Positions 36,364 to 44,261 of a stretch of DNA of 64,000 bases are shown here, piece after piece. The translations under genes were made by a program, and so were the position numbers. A model generated the notes under the pieces. The model saw nothing but the letters and a program-made list of their open reading frames with translations, was not told the origin of the DNA and searched no databases. The stretch comes from Bdellovibrio sp. CG22_combo_CG10-13_8_21_14_all_39_27 (GTDB taxonomy: Bacteria; Bdellovibrionota; Bacteriovoracia; Bacteriovoracales; Bacteriovoracaceae), in contig PCTW01000064.1 in assembly GCA_002786715.1 (NCBI GenBank), positions 93,713-157,712 on the forward strand, read 5' to 3'. Within the stretch, counting starts at the first letter, position 1, and each line of letters begins with the position of its first letter.

Positions 36364-37791
36364 ATGCAAGACAATTATCTTCATTCACTAGATGCTGTTC
36401 CTCTCGAGGAAATAGTAAAAGAAGAATATCGTAATTATCAAATTTATACATTGATGGATCGTGCGATTCCTTATCTTCAAGACGGATTGAAGCCAGGACA
36501 GCGCCGTATTCTCTTTACCCTTTGGAAAAATCAGAGCAAAGGAAACATTAAAGTTTCTTCAGCAACCGGACTTGTTTTAACTTTGCATCCGCATGGTCCA
36601 GCTTCTATTGAACAAACTATTGTTAATATGGCCCAAGATTATACTTTCTCGAATAATTATCCTTTGATTGATAAAAAGGGTTATTTTGGTGAAAGAATGG
36701 AAACGGCTCCTGCGGCAGCTCGATATATCGAATGTCGTCTCTCAAAAATGGCAGAATATATTTTGTTCGATGATATGAATCAAGTTCAAATGATTCCTAA
36801 TTATGACGAAACTGTTATGGAACCTTTGGCCCTCCTGCCTAAACTTCCGATCATGCTTATGAACGGAGCTGAGGGAATTGGAACTGGCTTTTCTTCTGTT
36901 ATCCCTAGTTTTCATCACAAAGATTTATGCGATTCTATGATTCAGTATGTGCAAACAGGTAAGGCCAAAAAGATTAAGCCTTATGTCCACAACTACAAAT
37001 CGAAAATTGAAGCAGAGAACGGAAAGTTCATGTTCTCAATGAAGTTTGAAGAGATCAACGGTTCAATCTACATCACGGAGCTTCCGAAAGGGTATGATTC
37101 GACCAAGACTTATCGTTATCTTAATAAATATCTCGAAAGTGATTTTATCAAAGACTATATCGACGCTACTGTTGATAACGATGTAAAGATAGAGTTAATT
37201 TTTAAACGTGGTCAGCAACCATCATTGGAAGAAGTTGAAAAAACCATGAGCGTGAATGCTTCTTGGGTTCCGAATTACACTTTGATCAATGAGCGCGGTG
37301 TTCGCATTTTTAATCACGCCGAAGAAATTCTTGAAATTTTTGCTGAACAACGTTTAGGCGTTGTGAAGAAGCGATACGAACTTCTCTCAAAAGAATATGG
37401 CGACAAGATTCGTCAGAACAATGAGATCATTCGTTTTATTAAACAAAAAGAATATGAAGTTGCAACCAAGTCTCGCAATCGTAAGACTTTCGTTGAATAT
37501 CTAGAAAGCAAAAAATATACATATAGTGATTACCTCGCCGATATGCCGATCTATCGTATGACAAAAGAAGAAGTTGAAAAGCGTCAGCTTTTAGTTAAAG
37601 AAGATACGAAGAAATTGGCGGATTTTGAAAAAGTTCATAGATCGGATTCATTGGTCAGAAAAAAACTGATCGAGGAACTCGAAGAAGTGAAGACTTATAT
37701 GACCAATTGGCAAGCGGCCAAAGATAAAGAAAAGGCTGAAATCCGTAAAAAGCTGGATAAAGCCCAAAAAAAGACACGTTCTAAGAAATAA
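36364..37791 (+). CDS. type IIA DNA topoisomerase cleavage subunit, short form (ParC/GyrA-like)
   Basis: A 475-residue DNA cleavage subunit, much shorter than GyrA or ParC (about 750-870), because the C-terminal DNA-wrapping propeller is absent. DGLKPGQRRILFTLWK (40-55) starts the winged helix; the catalytic tyrosine is Y121 in AARYIECRLSKMAE next to R120. NGAEGIGTGFSSVIPSF near 180 and PNYTLINERGVRIFNHAEEIL near 312 match the form seen in eukaryotic topoisomerase II and T4 gp52 better than gyrase. A long coiled coil (about 345-465) and a KKTRSKK tail end it. SD AAGGA precedes ATG. A terminator follows. Confidence 0.9.
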   Translation: MQDNYLHSLDAVPLEEIVKEEYRNYQIYTLMDRAIPYLQDGLKPGQRRILFTLWKNQSKGNIKVSSATGLVLTLHPHGPASIEQTIVNMAQDYTFSNNYPLIDKKGYFGERMETAPAAARYIECRLSKMAEYILFDDMNQVQMIPNYDETVMEPLALLPKLPIMLMNGAEGIGTGFSSVIPSFHHKDLCDSMIQYVQTGKAKKIKPYVHNYKSKIEAENGKFMFSMKFEEINGSIYITELPKGYDSTKTYRYLNKYLESDFIKDYIDATVDNDVKIELIFKRGQQPSLEEVEKTMSVNASWVPNYTLINERGVRIFNHAEEILEIFAEQRLGVVKKRYELLSKEYGDKIRQNNEIIRFIKQKEYEVATKSRNRKTFVEYLESKKYTYSDYLADMPIYRMTKEEVEKRQLLVKEDTKKLADFEKVHRSDSLVRKKLIEELEEVKTYMTNWQAAKDKEKAEIRKKLDKAQKKTRSKK

Positions 37792-37813
37792 TCTTGAGTA
37801 GCTCCGTCGGATA

Positions 37814-37857
37814 CAGAGGGACTTTTTACTAAAAAAGAAGTCTCTCTGCTCCTTTTT
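37814..37857 (+). terminator. intrinsic terminator after the topoisomerase operon
   Basis: An 11-base stem, CAGAGGGACTT / AAGTCTCTCTG (37814-37824 and 37838-37848, one G-U pair), with a 13-base loop, followed by CTCCTTTTT. It lies 23 bases after the stop. Confidence 0.7.
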
Positions 37858-37863
37858 CAAAAA

Positions 37864-37932
37864 AAGTACCTAAGTACCTAAAAGTTTTTTATGGCATTCC
37901 GTTAAGCTTCTTGTTAACCTATTAATAATAGG
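37864..37932. promoter_or_regulatory. repeat and palindrome upstream of the IHF-like gene
   Basis: A tandem AAGTACCT (37864-37880) and a 15-base palindrome CCTATTAATAATAGG (37918-37932) lie in the 187-base region before the IHF-like gene. The palindrome centre is 54 bases before the start. Promoter elements are not clear; the palindrome may be an operator. Confidence 0.3.
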
Positions 37933-37978
37933 ACTTTTGTTCAGATTTGCTTGAAAGAGGATTCACGGAGGAATAGTT

Positions 37979-38401
37979 ATGAGTTTGACTAAGGCGGACA
38001 TCGTCGAAAGAGTCTACAAAGAGGCCGGTTTTTCCAAGAAGGAAGCTGCCGATTTGGTCGATCTTGTTTTCAAAATCATCAAAGACACTTTGTCTAAGGG
38101 TGAGAAAGTCAAGATTTCAGGCTTTGGTAATTTTTCAATTAGAGACAAAGCCACTAGAGTCGGGAGAAATCCTCAGACTGGTGAAGCTATGGAAATCTCT
38201 GCAAGACGCGTTCTTACTTTCAAGCCATCACAGGTTTTGAAAGAAGATGTGACGATGAGATATTCACATCGCTTAGATGATAAAGGCAAGGAAGATACTT
38301 CGTTGCCACCAAAAGATGGAACTTCAAGAGCACTTTCTTCATTCATGTCTAACTCGGAAGATCCAAGTTTAGATGATGATATGGATGGTGATGACGAATA
38401 G
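37979..38401 (+). CDS. IHF-alpha/HU-type DNA-bending protein with acidic tail
   Basis: A 140-residue nucleoid protein. Residues 1-95 form a full HU/IHF fold: LTKADIVERVYKEAGFSKKEA helices, GEKVKISGFGNFSIRDK strands, and the DNA-clasping arm RVGRNPQTGEAMEI with the intercalating proline, followed by VLTFKPSQVLK. It is closest to IHF alpha. The extra tail (96-140) is polar and ends in SLDDDMDGDDE, which is not in classical IHF. Placement before a MerR-family gene is the usual ihfA neighbourhood. SD GGAGG 7 bases before ATG. Confidence 0.92.
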   Translation: MSLTKADIVERVYKEAGFSKKEAADLVDLVFKIIKDTLSKGEKVKISGFGNFSIRDKATRVGRNPQTGEAMEISARRVLTFKPSQVLKEDVTMRYSHRLDDKGKEDTSLPPKDGTSRALSSFMSNSEDPSLDDDMDGDDE

Positions 38402-38417
38402 TATTCCGGAGGTAATC

Positions 38418-38834
38418 ATGGATAGCGATATTCAGATCCCCAACAAGTCTTTTTTCAAGCAAGATGAAGTCTGTTCCCTCACTGGCGTAAAGCCTTATGT
38501 TCTTCGTTTTTGGGAAACTGAATTTGAAGAAATTTCTCCGGTTGTTTCGATGACTGGTCAAAAACTTTACGAGCATGGTGATATTGAATCTATTCTTAAA
38601 ATCAAAAAATTTCTTTTCGTTGATAAAATGACTGTCGAAAAAGCTAGAATGGCGATGAAGAATCTTCTACCTGTAGAAGAAGAGGTCATCATAACTGCTG
38701 AACCAGTCAAAAACGAAGCAATAACTCCACCAGCAAAAAGCTATTGGGATGATCTTCAAACGGCCAAGAACAAATGGCTCGAAGTTCAAGCGCAATTGAC
38801 TTCAATTAAAGCGCGCAAGCAGTGGATGAATTGA
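38418..38834 (+). CDS. MerR-family transcriptional regulator
   Basis: A 138-residue regulator with a MerR-type winged helix: FFKQDEVCSLTGVKPYVLRFWETEF (about 11-35), SMTGQKLYEHGDIESILKIKKF and DKMTVEKARMAM. It lacks a ligand or metal-binding cysteine set at the C-terminus, like the MerR proteins encoded after ihfA in many proteobacteria, whose targets are mostly unknown. ATG 38418 has a GGAGG site 6 bases upstream, 17 bases after the IHF-like stop; same operon. The 3' end overlaps the convergent prenyl synthase by 33 bases, and its terminator lies inside that gene. Confidence 0.88.
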   Translation: MDSDIQIPNKSFFKQDEVCSLTGVKPYVLRFWETEFEEISPVVSMTGQKLYEHGDIESILKIKKFLFVDKMTVEKARMAMKNLLPVEEEVIITAEPVKNEAITPPAKSYWDDLQTAKNKWLEVQAQLTSIKARKQWMN

Positions 38835-39704
38835 TTTTTTAAAAAAGTTCGAACCAGTTATCTTATTGATGGCTTCCTCTGTGGAAGCCATTTTTTTGGT
38901 CATCAATTGAATATATTCAGAAACAACTTTACTTGTATGATCGAGCCCAGAGAGATTCTTTTCAACTTTGTGAAAATAGAGTTCATAAGCTTTTAGAGTT
39001 TGAGCACTATTTTTGACCCATGGATTGATTGCCATTTCATGCTCACCTAAAGGTTCACCCAACTCACTGAGATCGTCTATGAGCTGAAAGAGAACTCCTA
39101 GAGCGTCTCCTAATCGATAGCTTCGAATGAATTCAAATTTTCCTGAAAGAAGAATTGCTGGTCCGCATAATGAAACTTGAATAAGTCGGGAGGTTTTAAG
39201 TCGATGAATCTCCATCAATCGCGCCAATGATTGTCCGGCCTCTTGGTTGAGATCCATCATCTGTCCAAGAATGAGCCCCTTAGCTCCCGTTGCCCAAGAA
39301 TAAAATCTTAAAAGCTTTGCTAAATTGGGATTATCAATGCGAGAGAGAAGCTGAAATGAGGCATTAAGAAGGCCATCTCCGGCCAGCACGGCCATCCACT
39401 CGTTAAATTGTTTATGAGCACTTGGCCTGCCTCTACGGATATCATCATCATCCATGCAAGGGAGATCATCGTGAATAAGTGTGTAGACGTGATGCATTTC
39501 GATACTAGAGGCGAGGAGAGAAATAGGGTGTGCGGGCGTAAAGTCAGACTCTGATAATCCTAGATCCATTGCCATTGCGTAAGCAAGGCGGGGGCGAAAT
39601 AATTTTCCGGCAGGAAACAAAGAGTAACCGTAAATTTCAGAACAATCATGTTGAGGGATCACTTGTTCTAAATGAGTGGCCAGATTTTGAGCGGCATTTT
39701 TCAT
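38802..39704 (-). CDS. ispA: polyprenyl (farnesyl/geranyl) diphosphate synthase
   Basis: A 300-residue enzyme joining isopentenyl diphosphate to allylic diphosphates to make farnesyl or similar diphosphate, precursor of quinones and undecaprenyl lipids. First aspartate-rich motif DDLPCMD (from D79) followed by RRGRPSAHK is perfect. The second reads QLIDDLSE, with Glu where the family usually has Asp. GLILGQMMDLN is the family's helix F segment. It is the last gene of the T2SS operon, 12 bases after gspN. The symbol is by similarity to the short-chain IspA group; chain length is not proven. Confidence 0.85.
   Translation of the reverse strand: MKNAAQNLATHLEQVIPQHDCSEIYGYSLFPAGKLFRPRLAYAMAMDLGLSESDFTPAHPISLLASSIEMHHVYTLIHDDLPCMDDDDIRRGRPSAHKQFNEWMAVLAGDGLLNASFQLLSRIDNPNLAKLLRFYSWATGAKGLILGQMMDLNQEAGQSLARLMEIHRLKTSRLIQVSLCGPAILLSGKFEFIRSYRLGDALGVLFQLIDDLSELGEPLGEHEMAINPWVKNSAQTLKAYELYFHKVEKNLSGLDHTSKVVSEYIQLMTKKMASTEEAINKITGSNFFKKSIHPLLARFN
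38869..38897 (+). terminator. intrinsic terminator for the IHF-MerR operon, inside ispA
   Basis: A perfect 9-base stem ATGGCTTCC / GGAAGCCAT with a TCTGT loop and a T7 run, 34 bases after the MerR stop. It lies wholly within the coding sequence of the convergent ispA gene, so these bases serve both as codons and as a terminator. Confidence 0.85.
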
Positions 39705-39716
39705 TTACGGACAATA

Positions 39717-40637
39717 CTATAGAAATTCTGGATTTTGAAGGCTTGTAAGTGGTCCTCTTAAGCGCATTTTATAATATCCATCATGCTTCGTTTGCTGATC
39801 GAGGCGCCAAACCAAATTGAGAATACTAAAATTTTGTAAAAACTGATCAGAAAATTTCATTTCGGCTTCGAGATCGAGATTTGAGAAGAGAGCATTGACT
39901 TGGTTAAGCCGAATGAGCCCCTTTATTCTTGCAACTACTGGGGAGTTATTATCACCCAATTCGGCTTTCTTTAAATTGAGGTTTTCACCTTCTAAAGTGC
40001 CAGCAGTACTTAGCTTTTGGAAGTTTAAATCTGGCAGTTCAAATCCCATAATGTTTTGACCCATGATTTGAAATTGCTGGCCTTCAATTTTAAATTCAGC
40101 CGATTCAACCACATTGCCTTTGAGTTTCATTAAGATCTCTGGATTAAATTTACCGCGAATTTTAATTTTTGAAGAAAGAGCATTGATGAGAGCGTGATCT
40201 ATGACACTGTCTTCAATTTTAATAACGATTCCACTAAAAGTGAGCAAAGGGTAAATATGCAGAACAGATTTATCAGAAGTGACTAAGGTGTGAAGCTTTA
40301 GTCCCAGAGGATAAAGAGAAGGTAATCCAAGATTAATTTTAAATTGTGAAAGCTTAATTTGACCATTATCACCAAAGCAACCAGCTGGAACCTTTGCCGA
40401 CTTTAACATTACCGCTGGCGGAAAAAAACCAAGATCTAAAGCTTGATATTCCAAACGACAAGGAAGAGTTGCTAGCGCTTTTTCAATATTATTAATAAGG
40501 ATTGATTTAACAGGAAAATGAGTCACAAATCCGATGACAATGGCAACCACAGAATAACTGATAAATCTTAATGTTGTTCCTTTCAACAAATAGATATCAT
40601 CAAAAAGGGTCGCTTCTGAAAGCTTTACTTTACTCAT
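39717..40637 (-). CDS. gspN: type II secretion system protein GspN
   Basis: A 306-residue inner-membrane accessory protein of the T2SS. One N-terminal membrane helix (about 23-45), then a periplasmic beta-rich domain with the GspN-type features ALDLGFFPPAVMLKSAKV and LHTLVTSDKSVLHIYPLL. The T2SS N family is often last in gsp operons, as here; its role is not well known. Start overlaps gspM stop by 4 bases. Confidence 0.75.
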   Translation of the reverse strand: MSKVKLSEATLFDDIYLLKGTTLRFISYSVVAIVIGFVTHFPVKSILINNIEKALATLPCRLEYQALDLGFFPPAVMLKSAKVPAGCFGDNGQIKLSQFKINLGLPSLYPLGLKLHTLVTSDKSVLHIYPLLTFSGIVIKIEDSVIDHALINALSSKIKIRGKFNPEILMKLKGNVVESAEFKIEGQQFQIMGQNIMGFELPDLNFQKLSTAGTLEGENLNLKKAELGDNNSPVVARIKGLIRLNQVNALFSNLDLEAEMKFSDQFLQNFSILNLVWRLDQQTKHDGYYKMRLRGPLTSLQNPEFL

Positions 40638-41251
40638 AAGCCTCGTTTTCCAATGTGCTGAATTCCAATAGTACCTGCGAGTGTGGAGTTTTCATCATTT
40701 CGACTGATTTCGAGACTGCTAATTTTCATCTTGTCTTGAATCATAAAACCTTCTATCACGTCGATCATTTGAACTGTGGAGAGCCTTTTGAAAGAGAGAG
40801 AAGCGCTAAAGCTCGTTATTTCTTCTGTTGATTGTCCGGATTCAAAATTTTGAACGTTTACGTTGGTGGGATCAATTCCTTTTCCCCCCAAAAGTCCTCT
40901 TAATTTTTGCTCAAAAGCAGATTGGTCCTCATATGCTTGGGGTCCTGCTAGTTGGCGAGTGACCTGGGAAAGTTCATTACTTTTTGAAGCAATATTATTG
41001 ATGACCGCTAAGAGCTCTTCATTGGAATCAAGTTCACTTCTAAGGGAAACATTTTGAAAAAAGAGAATTAAGAAAATAAAGAGAGGAGAAAAACCGAGAA
41101 TTAATGTCGAAACTTGATTAATAATCTTTTGCTGAGCATCGGGTAATTGCTCAATCTTCGCCAAAAGGGGAGTCACTTGGGGATGACTCTTAATCAGTTC
41201 GACCTGCTTAAAAATAAAGGTATCTACCTTTTTAAAAAGACTTTCTTTCAT
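40634..41251 (-). CDS. gspM: type II secretion system protein GspM
   Basis: A 205-residue inner-membrane platform protein. A cytoplasmic N-terminus of about 45 residues, one membrane helix (STLILGFSPLFIFLILFF), then a periplasmic ferredoxin-like domain with coiled-coil start (LRSELDSNEELLAVINNIA). Partner of GspL. Assignment rests on topology and its position between gspL and gspN, since GspM sequences are poorly conserved. Overlaps both neighbours by 4 bases. Confidence 0.8.
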   Translation of the reverse strand: MKESLFKKVDTFIFKQVELIKSHPQVTPLLAKIEQLPDAQQKIINQVSTLILGFSPLFIFLILFFQNVSLRSELDSNEELLAVINNIASKSNELSQVTRQLAGPQAYEDQSAFEQKLRGLLGGKGIDPTNVNVQNFESGQSTEEITSFSASLSFKRLSTVQMIDVIEGFMIQDKMKISSLEISRNDENSTLAGTIGIQHIGKRGL

Positions 41252-42837
41252 TGAATATCCTCAAAAGTTAGTACCACATCTTTTTCATTTTTCTTTTCGA
41301 TGTTTTTCCCTGGAAGATTGAGAGTATTTAGTCTTTCAATCAACACATCTCTCGTTCCACTATTTTCACAAGTAAACAAAGCCTTTGCCAAAGCACCATC
41401 TGTGCTAAATTGGCTCATGTAAAAATTCTGCTCCTTGGGAAGCAATCGGCTGATGCTTACGAGGGGATCAATTGCATTTACTTTCGCTGAGCTTTGAATT
41501 GATTTTAAACTCTGTTCAATAGAGCGATCTTTTTTATTCAACTCCGCAATAACGGCTTCCGGATTTTTTGGGTACAAGCGTTTGATGCGAGAATTGAGGG
41601 CCAGAGAATCACTTTTAAGTGATTTTGATATTTTAGAAGAAATTTCTTTGAGACGGGGCTTTAAGTAAAAATATCTCTCAGTTAAGAGGAAAAAACCCAA
41701 GATTCCAACTAATGCTAGAGTTCTAGTAAAGAGAAAGCTTGTAGAAAGCAGTGATAAACCACCTCCAGCTTTTCCTGAATAAGGACCAAAGAGAAACGTT
41801 CCAGGGGGATTCTTGAAGAGTCCGATACGAGCCATAAGTGAACTTAGCCAAAAAGCGGATTCGTCACCATCGAGATTGTCTTGTGCTTGAATAATATCTT
41901 CTTGAACATCTAGAAAATCGACTTTGATACCGACGGCCTGTTCTAAAAAATTTGAAATATTATTTATTTTACTTGTTCCACCAGTGAGGTAAATGCCCCC
42001 AATTGAAGCACCCATCTTAGAGCGAAAACCCACATCCCAACGACGGATATCCATGACGAGGGGCCAAAAAGCTTGTTTCATCATTAAAGCAAAATCTTGT
42101 TGTTCTTTAGAAACTTGGTCGTATTGACCTTCAGTTAAGAAAAAACAATTTTGATGCTTATAGGTAACAGCTTCCTTAGTATCAATCTTGTAAGTTCCAG
42201 CAATCATGTCATCGATGACTTTACCTGCAACGTAAGAAATATGATTAGTCACAATTTGATTATTCTTAATGATGTAACACTTTGTGGTTTGATGGCCAAT
42301 ATCTAAAAGCATTATAGGATGTTCTGGAGCCTTTGGTTTACCTCTGAAATACGAGTCTACAACTAAGAGTTCACTGACTAAGCTATTGGGTAAAATCGAA
42401 GCATCTGTTAGTCCATTATAAAATTGAAAAAACTCTTGTTGCTTGGCAATGGCAACAGTGACATGAGTTGATTGCGCTACCTTTTCAAGCCTTTTAATAT
42501 AGTGAGCTTCAGTAGCAGGGAAGGGGAGCATCTCATCTAATTGAAACGGAATCATCATTTCAACTTTCTTACGAGCAACAACAGGAATATCGAGATATCT
42601 GGTTGTTGTCATATTTTCTGGATATTGAAAAATGACTTTTCCCTCAAATGGGGTTTTAAAATATGCTTTAATGATTTCAAATTGAATTTGCTGAAGTGTC
42701 GCATCAGCTTCAAAAGATTCACGCGCTTCTGCGATGATAACCTCTTGATGAGAGATAAGTTTGGTACTTCTTCGCTCAAGCCAAAGCTCAAGAAATTTGA
42801 CCGAGTAACTTCCAATGTCTACGGCAAGAATATTCAT
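41248..42837 (-). CDS. gspL: type II secretion system protein GspL with PilM-like ATP-binding fold
   Basis: A 529-residue platform protein connecting the GspE ATPase to the membrane. The cytoplasmic part is actin-like as in PilM/GspL: VDIGSYSVKF at 5-14, LLDIGHQTTKCYII near 178-190, and GGIYLTGGTSKINN near 283-296, all three nucleotide-binding segments intact. One membrane helix near 368-388 (LALVGILGFFLLTERYF), then a periplasmic domain of about 140 residues. Longer than E. coli GspL (about 400). Start is 45 bases after gspK. Confidence 0.85.
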   Translation of the reverse strand: MNILAVDIGSYSVKFLELWLERRSTKLISHQEVIIAEARESFEADATLQQIQFEIIKAYFKTPFEGKVIFQYPENMTTTRYLDIPVVARKKVEMMIPFQLDEMLPFPATEAHYIKRLEKVAQSTHVTVAIAKQQEFFQFYNGLTDASILPNSLVSELLVVDSYFRGKPKAPEHPIMLLDIGHQTTKCYIIKNNQIVTNHISYVAGKVIDDMIAGTYKIDTKEAVTYKHQNCFFLTEGQYDQVSKEQQDFALMMKQAFWPLVMDIRRWDVGFRSKMGASIGGIYLTGGTSKINNISNFLEQAVGIKVDFLDVQEDIIQAQDNLDGDESAFWLSSLMARIGLFKNPPGTFLFGPYSGKAGGGLSLLSTSFLFTRTLALVGILGFFLLTERYFYLKPRLKEISSKISKSLKSDSLALNSRIKRLYPKNPEAVIAELNKKDRSIEQSLKSIQSSAKVNAIDPLVSISRLLPKEQNFYMSQFSTDGALAKALFTCENSGTRDVLIERLNTLNLPGKNIEKKNEKDVVLTFEDIQ

Positions 42838-42881
42838 AAGGATATGATACCAAGTGAGTACCCTTACGGTCTACAGCATTA

Positions 42882-44261
42882 TTAACTTGACTCACCTACT
42901 CGGATTTCAATGATTCGAGGATCGAGAAGTTCAATCTTCTCTTTTTTGGCAGCATCGGGATTATTGGGATCAGTAGTGTCGGTTGTTCCCCGATCATTTG
43001 GATCTTGAACGGTGGAATTGGGATCATTGGGGTCTTTCTTTTTTGGAGGAGGAGGTGGCTTAATTGGCATATCAACATAGGCAGTGATCGAATAGGTACT
43101 GTTGTTGAATTTTCCGACGCTGATGACTCGATAAAGCTTTCCGGCAGTTCCCACTTGGAGGCCAGCATTCTTTAGCTCTTGCATCCTTTCGTCATAGCTG
43201 GTGTTGTCGGCAATTCCAAAGCGTCCAATAATGGCTTCTTTAAAATCTTCAACTTTTTTAAAAGGATGGGGCGGGTCTTGAAGTTGTTTATCACCATCGC
43301 GATATTTAAAAAATTCTTCCGATTGTTCATCAGTCACATTAGGAAAAATAAGTTTTAACTGCTCTTTGGTGATTTCGTTAACGGCAATAATTGAAGTTTC
43401 ATGAACTGTTAATTCTTCTTTCACTAAATCAACCAGAGTGTCTGTCCAACCCTCGAGGGCGTAGAGCTCATCAATACTAGTAAGAGGAGCATGCTTTACT
43501 GATAAGCCTTTACCAGAATAGAGCGCCTCAATTTCAGCTTTTTCTGCTTCTTCATACGCATTTGGGGCATTAACATAATACTTAAGCTCTTTCACCAAGA
43601 GGCTTGGATCAGTATTGGCATAAGCGGCATTGAATTCATCATCTTCTTCACTTTTTTCTTTAATCTTACGAGTGAGCAGGTCGACTAATTTTGTTTCAAA
43701 ATACTTCTGAGGAGTTTTTGCAATAGTAGAAGTGCCATCAGTGTCGTCATTTGTTGCATTATCATCAGGATTTGTCTGGTCTGGATCATCGGGATTAGGC
43801 TTCTTTTTAATAAATCTTAAAGTATTGGGATTGAGGAATCCTCGAACGGCTTGAATGGTAAGAGAAAGCTCACCTTTTAAAAAAGTTTTCTTAGTGAACT
43901 CTTCAACTGCTGTTCTTTGAATAAGACTAAATTTAGGAGAGTTTGGAATAGGAAAGATAAAGGGGGAGATGGCAACAGCTTCGATTGTAGAAGGCTGAAT
44001 GACTCCTTTAGCAGAATCATTTTTCTCTAATAAATTTCTCCCTTCTTTATAAAGGCGAAGCTTCGTAAGCGCCAAACGAAGACCTGATTCAGCATTGAGT
44101 TTTGCTTGAACTTTATCCTGAATATTGAAGCCACGAATTCTATTTAAATTGGTCTCATAAGTTAAGTCTGCCAATAAATAGGCGAGAATTGCGATGACAG
44201 AAATAACCAATAATATGGCCACTCCACTTTCTGAAGAATGTTGACTTCGTTTAATTGTCAA
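42882..44261 (-). CDS. gspK: type II secretion minor pseudopilin GspK
   Basis: A roughly 459-residue minor pseudopilin that caps the pseudopilus tip. Short leader then SSESGVAILLVISVIAILAYLLADLTYETNLNRI in family form (cleavage after G). The large inserted domain typical of GspK follows. Two Asp-Pro-Asn-rich stretches are unusual: near 160-185 (KPNPDDPDQTNPDDN) and near 425-455 (DPNDPNS, TDPNNPD). I set the start at TTG 44261, with AAGGAG 6 bases upstream; ATG 44267 or 44330 are alternatives that overlap gspJ more. Confidence 0.85.
   Translation of the reverse strand: MTIKRSQHSSESGVAILLVISVIAILAYLLADLTYETNLNRIRGFNIQDKVQAKLNAESGLRLALTKLRLYKEGRNLLEKNDSAKGVIQPSTIEAVAISPFIFPIPNSPKFSLIQRTAVEEFTKKTFLKGELSLTIQAVRGFLNPNTLRFIKKKPNPDDPDQTNPDDNATNDDTDGTSTIAKTPQKYFETKLVDLLTRKIKEKSEEDDEFNAAYANTDPSLLVKELKYYVNAPNAYEEAEKAEIEALYSGKGLSVKHAPLTSIDELYALEGWTDTLVDLVKEELTVHETSIIAVNEITKEQLKLIFPNVTDEQSEEFFKYRDGDKQLQDPPHPFKKVEDFKEAIIGRFGIADNTSYDERMQELKNAGLQVGTAGKLYRVISVGKFNNSTYSITAYVDMPIKPPPPPKKKDPNDPNSTVQDPNDRGTTDTTDPNNPDAAKKEKIELLDPRIIEIRVGESS

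Noticed and set aside
38847..38854. GTTCGAAC resembling a tRNA T-loop
   Set aside because: No acceptor, D or anticodon stem around it; it is part of ispA coding sequence.
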